Positions 7,665 through 15,498 are shown, counted from the first letter of the stretch. The stretch is 17,022 nt of DNA from JBDHTS01 sp039808845 (GCA_039808845.1 JBDHTS010000054.1:1-17022), one strand, 5' to 3'. Notes: generated by a model not told the origin, from the sequence alone. Program-made: numbers and translations.

Positions 7665-8336
7665 ATGGCGGACCAGGATGCCTTGACCCGCGCCCCGAGA
7701 AAATTCCTCTTCGACATCAATAATTTTGATGAGCAGGAAGAACCGGATCCCGATGCGCCTCCACCGCCCCCCGTCTTCACCGAAGACGAAATGGCGCTCG
7801 GCCAGAAAGAAGCATTTGAGAGAGGGCGCCAGAAAGGCCTGGCTGAGGCGAAAGAACTGCGGGAAAAGGCCGTGGCCGATCTAGTCGAAACGGTGACAGA
7901 CAGGCTGGGACGCTTGTTTGATTCCGAAATCCGGCGTTCGCAGCAGTTCGAGGCCGAGTCTCTTCTCCTGACACGCCAGATTTTCGAAAAGCTCTTTCCT
8001 TTGCTGAACGAAGAGAACGGCCTAGCCGAGGTGGAAAAAGCTGTCGCCACAGTTCTGGAAACCCAGCGACAGCAGCCGGATATCATCGTCGAGGTCCATT
8101 CCGATTTCCTGGAGGATATCCGTGGCGTGGCCGATCTGGTGAAACGATCGGTCCACCTGCCCGGAACGGTCACTGTCACGGCAAACGACACGTTGAACCA
8201 GGGGGACTGTCGGCTGTCCTGGAACGACGGCGGAGCGGAACGCAACGCGACTGGCCTGGCCGCCGCCATCCGGAAAACGCTGGAAGAGGCCCTTGCCGGA
8301 AAGCCCGTGCTGCGGGATAATGACAGTCAGGCGTAG
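7665..8336 (+). CDS. fliH: FliH-family protein (FlbE-like), export ATPase regulator
   Basis: A 223-residue protein between fliG and fliN, the place of flbE/fliH in the Caulobacter operon. The N-terminus (RKFLFDINNFDEQ) and a Pro-rich stretch (30-37) are followed by a long helical region with spaced glycines (GQKEAFERGRQKGLAEA, 46-62), typical of FliH. The C-terminal domain ends LNQGDCRLSWNDGGAERN (177-194), a pattern shared by FliH and the related ATP synthase/type III stator proteins. FliH binds the ATPase FliI and docks it to FlhA and FliN; fliI is not in the window. The start codon is 1 nt after the fliG stop, so translation is coupled. Confidence 0.87.
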   Translation: MADQDALTRAPRKFLFDINNFDEQEEPDPDAPPPPPVFTEDEMALGQKEAFERGRQKGLAEAKELREKAVADLVETVTDRLGRLFDSEIRRSQQFEAESLLLTRQIFEKLFPLLNEENGLAEVEKAVATVLETQRQQPDIIVEVHSDFLEDIRGVADLVKRSVHLPGTVTVTANDTLNQGDCRLSWNDGGAERNATGLAAAIRKTLEEALAGKPVLRDNDSQA

Positions 8337-8345
8337 GAGAGTCCG

Positions 8346-8687
8346 ATGGCAGAAAAGCCCGAAGGCGGAATGAGTTTCAACGAAATCGAAGGCACCAGCG
8401 TTAAGGACGACGAACAGCAGTTCGCGCCCGGTGAACCGATGGTGGGTGACGTCACCGCGATTTATGATATTCCCGTCCAGATTTCCGCCGTCCTTGGCCG
8501 ATCGACCATGCAGGTCAGCCAGCTCCTGAAACTGGGCCGGGGCGCCGTCGTCGAACTGGACCGCAAGGTCGGCGAAGCCATCGATATTTACGTCAACAAC
8601 CGGCTGGTCGCCCGGGGCGAGGTCGTCGTCGTGGAAGACAAGCTGGGCGTTACGATGACAGAGATCGTAAAGTCGGACCGCAGTTAG
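8346..8687 (+). CDS. fliN: FliN, flagellar motor switch protein
   Basis: A 113-residue FliN with a flexible N-terminus (1-35) and one SpoA domain (about 38-108). Conserved features include YDIPVQISAVLGRSTM, LLKLGRGAVVELDRKVGEAIDIYVNNRLVARGEVVVVEDKLGV in segments, and the C-terminal TEIV. FliN forms the lower C-ring and with FliH delivers export substrates. The start ATG has AGGAG at 8335-8339, overlapping the fliH stop. Last gene of the fliF operon; a structured repeat follows within 10 nt and could end the transcript. Confidence 0.96.
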   Translation: MAEKPEGGMSFNEIEGTSVKDDEQQFAPGEPMVGDVTAIYDIPVQISAVLGRSTMQVSQLLKLGRGAVVELDRKVGEAIDIYVNNRLVARGEVVVVEDKLGVTMTEIVKSDRS

Positions 8688-8696
8688 TGGCTCCAC

Positions 8697-8829
8697 CCCT
8701 CACCCAAACCGCGAAGATGCGGTTTGGCCTCTCCCACGGGAGAGGCAAGAAATACCTATAAACACTTTAAAATCTTACCTCTCCCTTGGGAGAGATCGAA
8801 ATGTCTTCTTCAGGCGTTTCGGGTGAGGG
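8697..8829. repeat. Palindromic repeat with terminal inverted repeats
   Basis: The ends are a perfect 9-bp inverted repeat, CCCTCACCC at 8697-8705 and GGGTGAGGG at 8821-8829, with looser pairing for about seven more bases. Inside are three hairpins: CCAAACCGC/GCGGTTTGG (8704-8727, 6-nt loop), CCTCTCCC/GGGAGAGG (8728-8745) and CTCTCCC/GGGAGAG (8779-8794). The last two are near copies of each other. It fills the gap between convergent fliN and the CsaA-like gene. No transposase and no coding capacity are seen, so it is MITE- or REP-like and may also terminate transcription from both sides. Confidence 0.75.
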
Positions 8830-8835
8830 ATAATA

Positions 8836-9174
8836 TCAAAACAACTTCCCGCCATCCGGAACATCTTTATCCGCCCCGATCAGCACTACCGCGCCCTTTT
8901 CATCCGGGAAGCCCAGCAATAGAAATTCCGAAACGAACCCCGCGATCCGCTTCGTCCCCAGATTGACGCACCCCGCCACGCGCTTGCCCGGTAAGGTTTC
9001 CGGCGTGTAATGCACGGTAATCTGCGCAGACGTCTGCCAGACGCCCAGTTCCGTTCCAAAATCCACCCAGACCTTGATGGCGGGCTTACGCGCTTCGGGA
9101 AAGGATTCCGCCCGGACAATCGTCCCGGCACGGATGTCCACGGCAGAAAATTGCTCAAAATCGATCATGTTCAT
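8836..9174 (-). CDS. csaA: CsaA-like tRNA-binding domain protein
   Basis: A 112-residue protein that is essentially one tRNA-binding (EMAP II-like OB) fold. Conserved features are FSAVDIRAGTIVRAESFPEARKP (residues 9-31), DFGTELGVWQTSAQIT, VAGCVNLGTKRIAGFVSEFL and LGFPDEKGAVVL. CsaA of Bacillus is a homodimer with chaperone-like activity and a proposed link to protein export; relatives such as YgjH bind tRNA. The ATG at 9174 has AAGG ten bases upstream; a second ATG two codons in is also possible. It is convergent with fliN and divergent from flbD, 77 bp from the flbD start. It is not part of the usual flagellar set. Confidence 0.88.
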   Translation of the reverse strand: MNMIDFEQFSAVDIRAGTIVRAESFPEARKPAIKVWVDFGTELGVWQTSAQITVHYTPETLPGKRVAGCVNLGTKRIAGFVSEFLLLGFPDEKGAVVLIGADKDVPDGGKLF

Positions 9175-9251
9175 GATGAATAGGCCTTTTATTCCGTCTT
9201 TTTCTTCGTATTGTAACAGTTTAGACTGTGACCGCCAAAGGAGCTATCGTT

Positions 9252-10613
9252 ATGCGTCTCATGATCGTCGGTCAACTGGAAGGATATATCAGCGTGGCGG
9301 GGAAAATCGCGCTGCAGCGTGGAGCGAAGGTTATCCATTGCGAGGATATTCAGCAGGCCCTCGGCGCACTCCGTAATGGCAAGGGCGCGGATGTCGCGAT
9401 GGTCGATATCAAACAGAAAATCGCCGATTTCGTCGAAGCGCTGAAATCCGAACGTATCCATATGCCCGTGGTCGCCTGCGGTGTCGGCACCGACGCCCGC
9501 GCCGCCGTCCGGGCCATTCAGGCCGGGGCGAAAGAGTATATCCCCCTCCCTCCCGATGCTGAACTGATCGCCGCCGTCATTGAAGCGGTGACCGAAGAGC
9601 CGAACACCATGGTGGCCAATGATCCGGCCATGCAAGCCGTTATTAAAATGGCGGACAAGGTCGCGCCATCCGAAGCCACGATTCTGATCACCGGAGAGTC
9701 GGGAACCGGCAAAGAAGTGATGTCGCGTTATATCCACAAGAAGTCCAAACGCAAGGACGGCCCATTCATCGCCGTAAACTGTGCCGCCATTCCGGAAAAC
9801 CTGCTGGAATCCGAACTGTTCGGGCATGAAAAAGGCGCCTTCACGGGTGCAACGGCCCGCCGCATCGGCAAGTTCGAGGAAGCGCACGGTGGCACGCTGC
9901 TGCTGGACGAAGTTTCTGAAATGGCGCCACAACTGCAGGCAAAATTCCTGCGCGTGCTTCAGGAAAAAGAAATCACGCGTGTCGGCAGCAACGAACCGGT
10001 CAAGGTCGATACCCGGATCGTCGCGACCTCCAACCGCAATCTGGAAGAATTCGTCAAGAAGGGCGGATTTCGGGAAGATCTGTATTTCCGCCTGAATGTC
10101 GTCAACCTGCGCCTGCCTTCCCTCCGCGAGCGCCCGTCCGACATCGTTTCTTTAGCGCAATTTTTCGTCGATAAATACGCCGCCGCCAACGGCGTTCCCG
10201 CGAAAAAGCTCAGCAGTTCGGCCGCCGCCCGCATTAAGGGCGCAAGCTGGCGGGGAAATATCCGCGAACTCGAAAACGCCATGCACCGCGCCATCCTGAT
10301 TTCCATGGAAGACGAAATCGAGGCGGAAGCCATTCATGGCGAAGGCATGGCCGCCCCTGCTCCCACCGTCACGCTGGCAACGTCGGGCGGAGATCCTGTC
10401 GTCCGGAATCAGGGCGCCGTGGAATCGATGATCGGACGCACGATTGCCGATGTGGAGCGGGATATGATCCTGAACACATTAAATCACTGCCTCGGCAATC
10501 GCACGCACGCCGCCAATATCCTAGGCATATCCATCCGCACCTTGAGGAACAAGCTGAACCAGTATAAGGATGAAGGCCTGAATATCTCCGAAGCGGCAGG
10601 CGGACAGTCCTGA
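9252..10613 (+). CDS. flbD: FlbD, sigma-54-dependent flagellar transcription regulator
   Basis: A 453-residue NtrC-family protein closely resembling Caulobacter FlbD, which activates late flagellar sigma-54 promoters and represses fliF. Residues 1-115 are a receiver-like domain: D52 is present, but the usual acidic pair at the end of strand 1 is missing (MRLMIVGQ). The AAA+ domain has Walker A GESGTGKE (148-155), the sigma-54 contact loop GAFTGA (195-200), Walker B GGTLLLDE (213-220) and FREDLYFRLNVV (273-284). The C-terminal helix-turn-helix (about 402-440) ends SIRTLRNKLNQYK. The start is the ATG at 9252, nine nt after AGGAG at 9238-9242; a GTG at 9228 would add eight unconserved residues. 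A small inverted repeat (ACAGT/ACTGT, 9216-9229) lies just upstream. Confidence 0.96.
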   Translation: MRLMIVGQLEGYISVAGKIALQRGAKVIHCEDIQQALGALRNGKGADVAMVDIKQKIADFVEALKSERIHMPVVACGVGTDARAAVRAIQAGAKEYIPLPPDAELIAAVIEAVTEEPNTMVANDPAMQAVIKMADKVAPSEATILITGESGTGKEVMSRYIHKKSKRKDGPFIAVNCAAIPENLLESELFGHEKGAFTGATARRIGKFEEAHGGTLLLDEVSEMAPQLQAKFLRVLQEKEITRVGSNEPVKVDTRIVATSNRNLEEFVKKGGFREDLYFRLNVVNLRLPSLRERPSDIVSLAQFFVDKYAAANGVPAKKLSSSAAARIKGASWRGNIRELENAMHRAILISMEDEIEAEAIHGEGMAAPAPTVTLATSGGDPVVRNQGAVESMIGRTIADVERDMILNTLNHCLGNRTHAANILGISIRTLRNKLNQYKDEGLNISEAAGGQS

Positions 10614-10627
10614 AAGGCGTGATAACC

Positions 10628-11464
10628 TTGAAGAAAATACTGAAAACCATTCTTCCGCGCCCGGTCATCGATCGCGCGATCGACATGCGTGGCCAGCTGC
10701 GACTGTCGAGCACGCCAAGCCTGCCTTTTAATTGCGCCAACCTGAAGGCCGCAAACACTTTCGATCTTTCCCCGCTGCTTGAAAACGCCGAAGCCGCGGA
10801 AGGCTGGAACCAAGACAATGCCAGCATCGCCCGGGCCATTGGCGACATCGATCTAATGGGCGGGGTCAATCCTGGGGACCGCCGCGCGATCTATGCACTG
10901 GTCGCTGCCCTGAAGCCGAAGCGCGTTCTGGAGATCGGAACGCATATCGCCGCGTCCAGCCTGTATATCGCCGCCGCGCTGGAACGTTTCTGCGGTGAAT
11001 GGGACCGGCTGATCACAGTCGACATCCTTGATGTCAACCACCCGGTTGATGCCCCCTGGCGCGATGTCGGCTATAAAATGCCGCCTGTCGATTACGCTCG
11101 CAGTCTTGGTATCCAGGATCATGTCGATTTCGTTCAGTCAGATGCCGTTACCTATATGGAACAGACATCGGAGCGCTTCGATCTCATCTTCCTGGATGGC
11201 GATCACGAACCGCACAGCGTTTACCGCGAAGTATCCGCCGCTCTCAAAATCCTGAACCCGGGCGGACTGATCCTTCTGCATGATTATTATCCGGACGCCA
11301 GGCCGCTCTGGCCCGACGGCAATATCATCGGCGGTCCTTTTCGTGCGCTGAATCGTGTTTCAAGAGAAACGCCCGATATAAACGTATTGCCGCTCGGCGA
11401 ACTTCCCTGGCCGACCAAACAGGGAAGCCGCGTCACGAGCCTGGCGTTGATCGTGAAAAAATAG
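10628..11464 (+). CDS. Class I SAM-dependent methyltransferase
   Basis: A 278-residue Rossmann-fold methyltransferase of the O-methyltransferase-like (Methyltransf_24) type. The SAM motif I is VLEIGTHIAASSLYIAAAL (100-118); an acidic residue ends strand 2 (TVD132); post-I is VDFVQSDA (166-173); and FDLIFLDGDHEPHSVYREV (184-202) is the typical FxDGxHxYxxV region, followed by LNPGGLILLHDYY. The first 95 residues are outside the core and may set substrate choice. The substrate is unknown; a surface glycan or flagellin sugar is possible but only by context. A TTG at 10628, ten nt after AAGG, is preferred to a GTG at 10619, which lies almost on the ribosome binding site. It follows flbD by 14 nt and so is probably co-transcribed. 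Confidence 0.85.
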   Translation: MKKILKTILPRPVIDRAIDMRGQLRLSSTPSLPFNCANLKAANTFDLSPLLENAEAAEGWNQDNASIARAIGDIDLMGGVNPGDRRAIYALVAALKPKRVLEIGTHIAASSLYIAAALERFCGEWDRLITVDILDVNHPVDAPWRDVGYKMPPVDYARSLGIQDHVDFVQSDAVTYMEQTSERFDLIFLDGDHEPHSVYREVSAALKILNPGGLILLHDYYPDARPLWPDGNIIGGPFRALNRVSRETPDINVLPLGELPWPTKQGSRVTSLALIVKK

Positions 11465-11467
11465 CGA

Positions 11468-12352
11468 TCAGAAAACCGGATCGCGGCTGCCGAAATGTTC
11501 CGGCATCAGATCCTCGATATGCGAGGACTTCATCGACACGGCCATCGCCTCCGGAACGATGTGAATGTCTACCCGCCGTTCGGACTGCGGATTGCCCGCA
11601 GGCCCTTCCGGCGCTTTGCCGAATGCATCAACCCGGATAGCTTTCGCGGAAAGCCCCTGCTGGGCCAGCGCATTGCGCACGGAAACAGCCCGGCGCATGG
11701 AAAGATTGCGGCTCGGCTCCTGCTTTTCCGACAGGTCGGTATAGCCGCTCAGCACGGCTGCCCAGTCCGGCTGAGACCTTATGGAGCGTGCGGCGTATTT
11801 GATCTTGTCCATCTCATCCAGTGACAGGCCCGCACTGTCACTGTTAAAATAAACGCTATACGTTGCTATTTGCGGTTTCGGACGCGACTGTGCCAGCGTC
11901 TCCATGGCTTCCATATACTTTTGATGACATCCCTCGCCTGCACCCGGTGCATCCGAACTGGCGGCGATCCCGACCCAGCAGTCGAAATGCGTCTGCGCGA
12001 GAGCCAGCAAGGCACCATTGTCGATCCAGTCGCCATTTTGAATTGACAGAACCAGCGCATCATGGGCCTGGATCATGATCTTTTGCCTGTCTTCGGCCAG
12101 TTTTGTATTGACCGGATCCTCAGGGGGAGGCATTTCCCCTGCCCGCGCCCTGGCCGCCTTGCCCTCAAAATACCGCGCCAGCCTGGCATCCGGCAGGTTT
12201 TGCGAGACATAACCGGACAAGCCCATATATTCCGTATCCAGCGTACGGGAAAATTCACTATGCACCGGGCCAGGCTTGATGAATCCTTGCAGTTCCGCAC
12301 AGCCCGGCAAAACAGGTAGCAGCAGCAATAAAACGATAAACCGCCATTTCAT
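11468..12352 (-). CDS. OmpA-domain outer membrane lipoprotein
   Basis: A 294-residue lipoprotein. The signal peptide (1-17) ends in the lipobox LPGC, with Cys18 as the predicted lipidated residue and Ala at +2, which favours the outer membrane. Residues about 30-150 are a helical domain with ARYFEGKAARARAG and AQTHFDCWVG, seen in a group of alphaproteobacterial OmpA-like proteins. Residues about 162-266 are an OmpA/MotB peptidoglycan-binding domain: YSVYFNSDSAGLS, SGYTD, NLSMRRAVSVRNAL and QSERRVDIHI keep the Asp and Arg positions that bind diaminopimelate. About 28 residues follow the domain. It likely ties the outer membrane to peptidoglycan. The stop is 3 nt from that of the convergent methyltransferase. 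It is divergent from flhA. Confidence 0.9.
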   Translation of the reverse strand: MKWRFIVLLLLLPVLPGCAELQGFIKPGPVHSEFSRTLDTEYMGLSGYVSQNLPDARLARYFEGKAARARAGEMPPPEDPVNTKLAEDRQKIMIQAHDALVLSIQNGDWIDNGALLALAQTHFDCWVGIAASSDAPGAGEGCHQKYMEAMETLAQSRPKPQIATYSVYFNSDSAGLSLDEMDKIKYAARSIRSQPDWAAVLSGYTDLSEKQEPSRNLSMRRAVSVRNALAQQGLSAKAIRVDAFGKAPEGPAGNPQSERRVDIHIVPEAMAVSMKSSHIEDLMPEHFGSRDPVF

Positions 12353-12411
12353 TCCGCTATCGTAGAGGATTCCTGTAAAATGACAACGCCAGGGCAGAAG
12401 GCTGGAAAACG

Positions 12412-12449
12412 TTAATCAATTTGCAACCCGGACCGCCCCCGCGTAAAAT
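12412..12449 (+). promoter_or_regulatory. Candidate flhA promoter with overlapping CtrA-like half-site
   Basis: TTGCAA at 12421-12426, a 17-bp spacer and TAAAAT at 12444-12449; the -10 matches the consensus at five of six and the -35 at four of six. The predicted start near 12456 gives a leader of about 30 nt. A TTAA-N7-GCAAC stretch (12412-12427) overlaps the -35: the first half fits a CtrA box, the second only partly. The other 80 bp of the OmpA-flhA gap show nothing else convincing. Confidence 0.4.
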
Positions 12450-12485
12450 AAACTGACCTGAATTTCTTTTCACATATCACTCCTT

Positions 12486-14585
12486 ATGGCCAGTCCGCCT
12501 CCAGCACCGCTTACCGCTAACGCTCCCGGATGGGTGAACAACCTGTTGCGCGGGGACGTGCTGCTGGCCGGCGGCATTATCCTGATCCTGACCTTCCTGC
12601 TGGTGCCAATGCCGACATGGATGATCGACATGGGCCTGTCCCTGTCGATTACCTTTTCGGTCCTGATCCTGATGACGACGATCTTCATCGTCACGCCGCT
12701 GGAATTTTCGACTTTCCCGACCGTTCTTCTGATCACCACGGCACTCCGCCTCGGCCTGAACGTCGCTTCGGCGCGGCTGGTTCTTGAGAGTGGCCACACA
12801 GGAACCGACGCGGCGGGCCAGGTGATTCAGGCCTTCGGCACCTTTATTATCCAGGGAAACGAAGTGATCGGGGCCATCGTCTTCTCGATCCTGGTCATCG
12901 TCAATTTCGTGGTCATCACCAAAGGTTCGGGCCGGATCGCGGAAGTCGCGGCGCGCTTCGCCCTCGACGCCATGCCCGGCAAGCAGATGGCGATCGACGC
13001 CGACCTGTCCGCGGGTCTGATTAATGAAGAGGAAGCCAAGGAGCGCCGCAAGAAGCTGGAACAGGAAAGCACTTTCTTCGGCGCGATGGACGGCGCGGCG
13101 AAGTTCGTGCGCGGCGATGCGATCGCCGGATTGCTGATCATCTTCGTCAACGTCATCGGCGGCATCATCATCGGCATGGTCAGCCATAACATGAGCCTGG
13201 CCGAGGCGGCTTCGAACTACACCACCTTAACGATCGGCGACGGCCTGGTCACACAAATCCCGGCCCTGATCGTCTCCGTTTCGGCAGGCCTTCTCGTATC
13301 CAAGGCCGGGGTCGAAGGATCCTCCCAGGCCGCCCTGTTCAGCCAGTTCAGCCGCTATCCTAAAGCCATGGGCCTGAGCGCCGCGATGCTGTTCACTATG
13401 GGCCTTCTGCCGGCCATGCCTTTCGCGCCGTTTTTCTTTCTCGGTACAATCATGGGCGGCCTCGCCTGGCTAAACTGGAAAAGCCAGCGCACTGCCGCAA
13501 GGCAAGCTGTCGAGCGTACTGCCGCCGATGCCGTTCGCGCCCGCCCGGCGGAGGAACCTATCTCCAAGGCTCTGGCCATGGACACGATCCGTCTGGAACT
13601 GGGATACGGCCTCCTGCCTCTAGTGCAGGGCGAAGGGCCGAACAAGCTGACCGACCAGATCAAGGGATTGCGCCGCCAGCTGGCGGAAGATATGGGCTAT
13701 ATTCTTCCTGCCGTGCGGATTCAGGACAACCTCCAGCTTCCTTCCTCCACCTATGTTGTCCGCATCAAGGAGATTGAGTCCGGGCGGGGCGAAGTGCGCC
13801 CCGGCATGCTGATGTGCATGGATCCTTCGGGCGACGCCATCTCCCTGCCCGGCGAGAACACCATCGAGCCGACCTTCGGCCTGCCCGCCATGTGGATCGA
13901 CGAGCAATATCGCGAAGAGGCGCATTTCCGCGGCTATACGGTGGTCGACGCGCCGACTGTCGTCACAACGCATCTGACCGAAATCATCAAGGACAACATG
14001 CAGGACCTGCTCTCCTTCATGGAGACGCAGAAACTTCTGGATGAGCTGCCCACGGAATACCAGAAGCTAGTCGCCGACGTGGTGCCCGGCAAGACGACAG
14101 TGGGCGGGTTGCAGCGCATCCTGCAGAACCTTGTCGCCGAGCGCGTTTCCGTGCGCGATCTGCCCAGCATTCTGGAGGGCATCGCAGAAGCCGCCAGCTA
14201 TACAAAGAATCCCATGCTGATCACCGAACATGTGCGCAGCCGTCTAGCGCGGCAACTCTGCGATGCGTCGCGCAATGCCGCTGGCGTCGTGCCGCTGGCG
14301 ACTTTATCGCCGAACTGGGAACAGGCTTTCGGGGAATCCCTGGTCGGCGAGGGGGAGGAACGGCAACTCGCCATGGCGCCAAGCCAACTGCAGGATTTCA
14401 TCAATGCCGTTCGCGCCGCTTACGATAAATTCGGACAGATGGGCGAGACCCCGGTGCTGCTCACGTCACCCGGCATCCGTCCCTATGTCCGTTCCGTGAT
14501 CGAGCGATTCCGCCCGCAAACGACCGTGATGTCGCAGAACGAGATCCACCCGAAATCGCGCATTAAAACGCTGGGTCAGGTGTGA
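12486..14585 (+). CDS. flhA: FlhA, flagellar type III export gate protein
   Basis: A 699-residue FlhA, normal length. It forms the nonameric ring of the flagellar export gate in the inner membrane and docks chaperone-substrate complexes. The membrane part (about 22-330) has eight predicted segments. The FHIPEP family signature RLGLNVASARLVLESG is at 88-103. The cytoplasmic loop has GRIAEVAARFALDAMPGKQM and KFVRGDAIAG, whose Asp211 lies in the region needed for proton-driven export. The C-terminal cytoplasmic domain (about 345-699) holds the chaperone-binding subdomains. No clear Shine-Dalgarno precedes the ATG (the bases before it are CATATCACTCCTT), so the start rests on homology and on the open spacing from the promoter. 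The stop overlaps the next gene. Confidence 0.97.
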   Translation: MASPPPAPLTANAPGWVNNLLRGDVLLAGGIILILTFLLVPMPTWMIDMGLSLSITFSVLILMTTIFIVTPLEFSTFPTVLLITTALRLGLNVASARLVLESGHTGTDAAGQVIQAFGTFIIQGNEVIGAIVFSILVIVNFVVITKGSGRIAEVAARFALDAMPGKQMAIDADLSAGLINEEEAKERRKKLEQESTFFGAMDGAAKFVRGDAIAGLLIIFVNVIGGIIIGMVSHNMSLAEAASNYTTLTIGDGLVTQIPALIVSVSAGLLVSKAGVEGSSQAALFSQFSRYPKAMGLSAAMLFTMGLLPAMPFAPFFFLGTIMGGLAWLNWKSQRTAARQAVERTAADAVRARPAEEPISKALAMDTIRLELGYGLLPLVQGEGPNKLTDQIKGLRRQLAEDMGYILPAVRIQDNLQLPSSTYVVRIKEIESGRGEVRPGMLMCMDPSGDAISLPGENTIEPTFGLPAMWIDEQYREEAHFRGYTVVDAPTVVTTHLTEIIKDNMQDLLSFMETQKLLDELPTEYQKLVADVVPGKTTVGGLQRILQNLVAERVSVRDLPSILEGIAEAASYTKNPMLITEHVRSRLARQLCDASRNAAGVVPLATLSPNWEQAFGESLVGEGEERQLAMAPSQLQDFINAVRAAYDKFGQMGETPVLLTSPGIRPYVRSVIERFRPQTTVMSQNEIHPKSRIKTLGQV

Positions 14586-15475
14586 TGGCGGAACAGATCC
14601 CCTCCACCGCCAAAGCCCTGCGCGACCAGATCCTCGGGCTGCGCGGAGAACTGAACAGGCTGAGGCTGCATTATCTGGGAATTTTTCTGGGCGGCGCTCT
14701 GGGACTTAGTATTGCTGTTACCGCCGCCTTGTTCGTGTTCTATCCTTACATGGATGCTATTTTTCCGCTTGCAGTGACTTTGCCGCTTCTCCTGTCCTTC
14801 GCCCTCTTCCGCGTCGTCCAGAATTTTTACGATAAGGCCGCCCGGCGGCACGTGATCGAGGCTCTCACACTGACGAGCGGCTTCAGCTATCACCCGGAGG
14901 GGACAATCGGGCGCGACGCGATCATTCCCCACACCATTCTGCCGATCCACAAGGAAGCCGTAATGAAAGACGGCTTCGACGGCAGTTATAACGGTGCGCC
15001 GTTGACTCTGCAGAATATTCGTCTTGAAGGACCGCCAGTACCCGTCGGGGGACTGCTGGCGCGCATCAAACTCAAGCGTCCGGTCGACGGACATTCCGTT
15101 GTGATGACGAGCAATGCGGCACGCGCTTTTTTTTCAGACAAATTCGCCGATTACGGTAAGGTCGGCGTCCCCAGCAAATACGACAGGCAGCTGGAGACTT
15201 TCGCCACCGAACGCGCCGAGGCCCGCCTGATCCTGGACGGCCCGTTCGTCGAGCGGTTCATGGAGGCCGGGACAGTGCTCAAGGCCCGCTGGATTGCCGC
15301 CAGCTTTCAGAAAACCGAGATCATGATCTTTCTCGACCGCTCAGCCCCCCTGTTGCGCATTCCGCCTCTCTGGTCCCCTGTTAAAGGGGACGCGCTTCTG
15401 ACCCTCTACACCCAGTTTGAAACCTTCTTCAAACTGATTGACGTATTGAAGCATAACGGGCAGGTGAGTGTTTGA
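14585..15475 (+). CDS. DUF3137-like membrane protein coupled to flhA
   Basis: A 296-residue protein with two membrane segments near the N-terminus (about 30-53 and 57-78) and a soluble C-terminal part. The region VVMTSNAARAFFSDKFADYG, then KYDRQLETFATERAEARLIL and IAASFQKTEIMIFLD fits the DUF3137 family, whose function is unknown. Its ATG at 14585 shares a base with the flhA TGA (TGATG), so it is translationally coupled to flhA; CAGG just upstream may serve as ribosome binding site. A GTG one codon earlier is also possible. Coupling suggests production in fixed ratio with the export gate, but no flagellar role is established from the sequence. Confidence 0.75.
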   Translation: MAEQIPSTAKALRDQILGLRGELNRLRLHYLGIFLGGALGLSIAVTAALFVFYPYMDAIFPLAVTLPLLLSFALFRVVQNFYDKAARRHVIEALTLTSGFSYHPEGTIGRDAIIPHTILPIHKEAVMKDGFDGSYNGAPLTLQNIRLEGPPVPVGGLLARIKLKRPVDGHSVVMTSNAARAFFSDKFADYGKVGVPSKYDRQLETFATERAEARLILDGPFVERFMEAGTVLKARWIAASFQKTEIMIFLDRSAPLLRIPPLWSPVKGDALLTLYTQFETFFKLIDVLKHNGQVSV

Positions 15476-15480
15476 TCTTA

Positions 15481-15498
15481 ACCATCATAAGTGATGGT
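15481..15498. terminator. Small hairpin between convergent genes
   Basis: A perfect 7-bp stem, ACCATCA (15481-15487) and TGATGGT (15492-15498), with a 4-nt loop, lies 5 nt after the DUF3137-like stop. It is followed by AT-rich DNA rather than a T run, so as a terminator it is weak. The 75-bp gap to the convergent gene has no other feature. Confidence 0.35.

Noticed and set aside
15478..15485. Perfect TTAACCAT, a CtrA-type half-site
   Set aside because: It lies 3 nt after the DUF3137-like stop between two convergent genes, has no second half at the right spacing, and is part of a small hairpin, so no promoter role is plausible.
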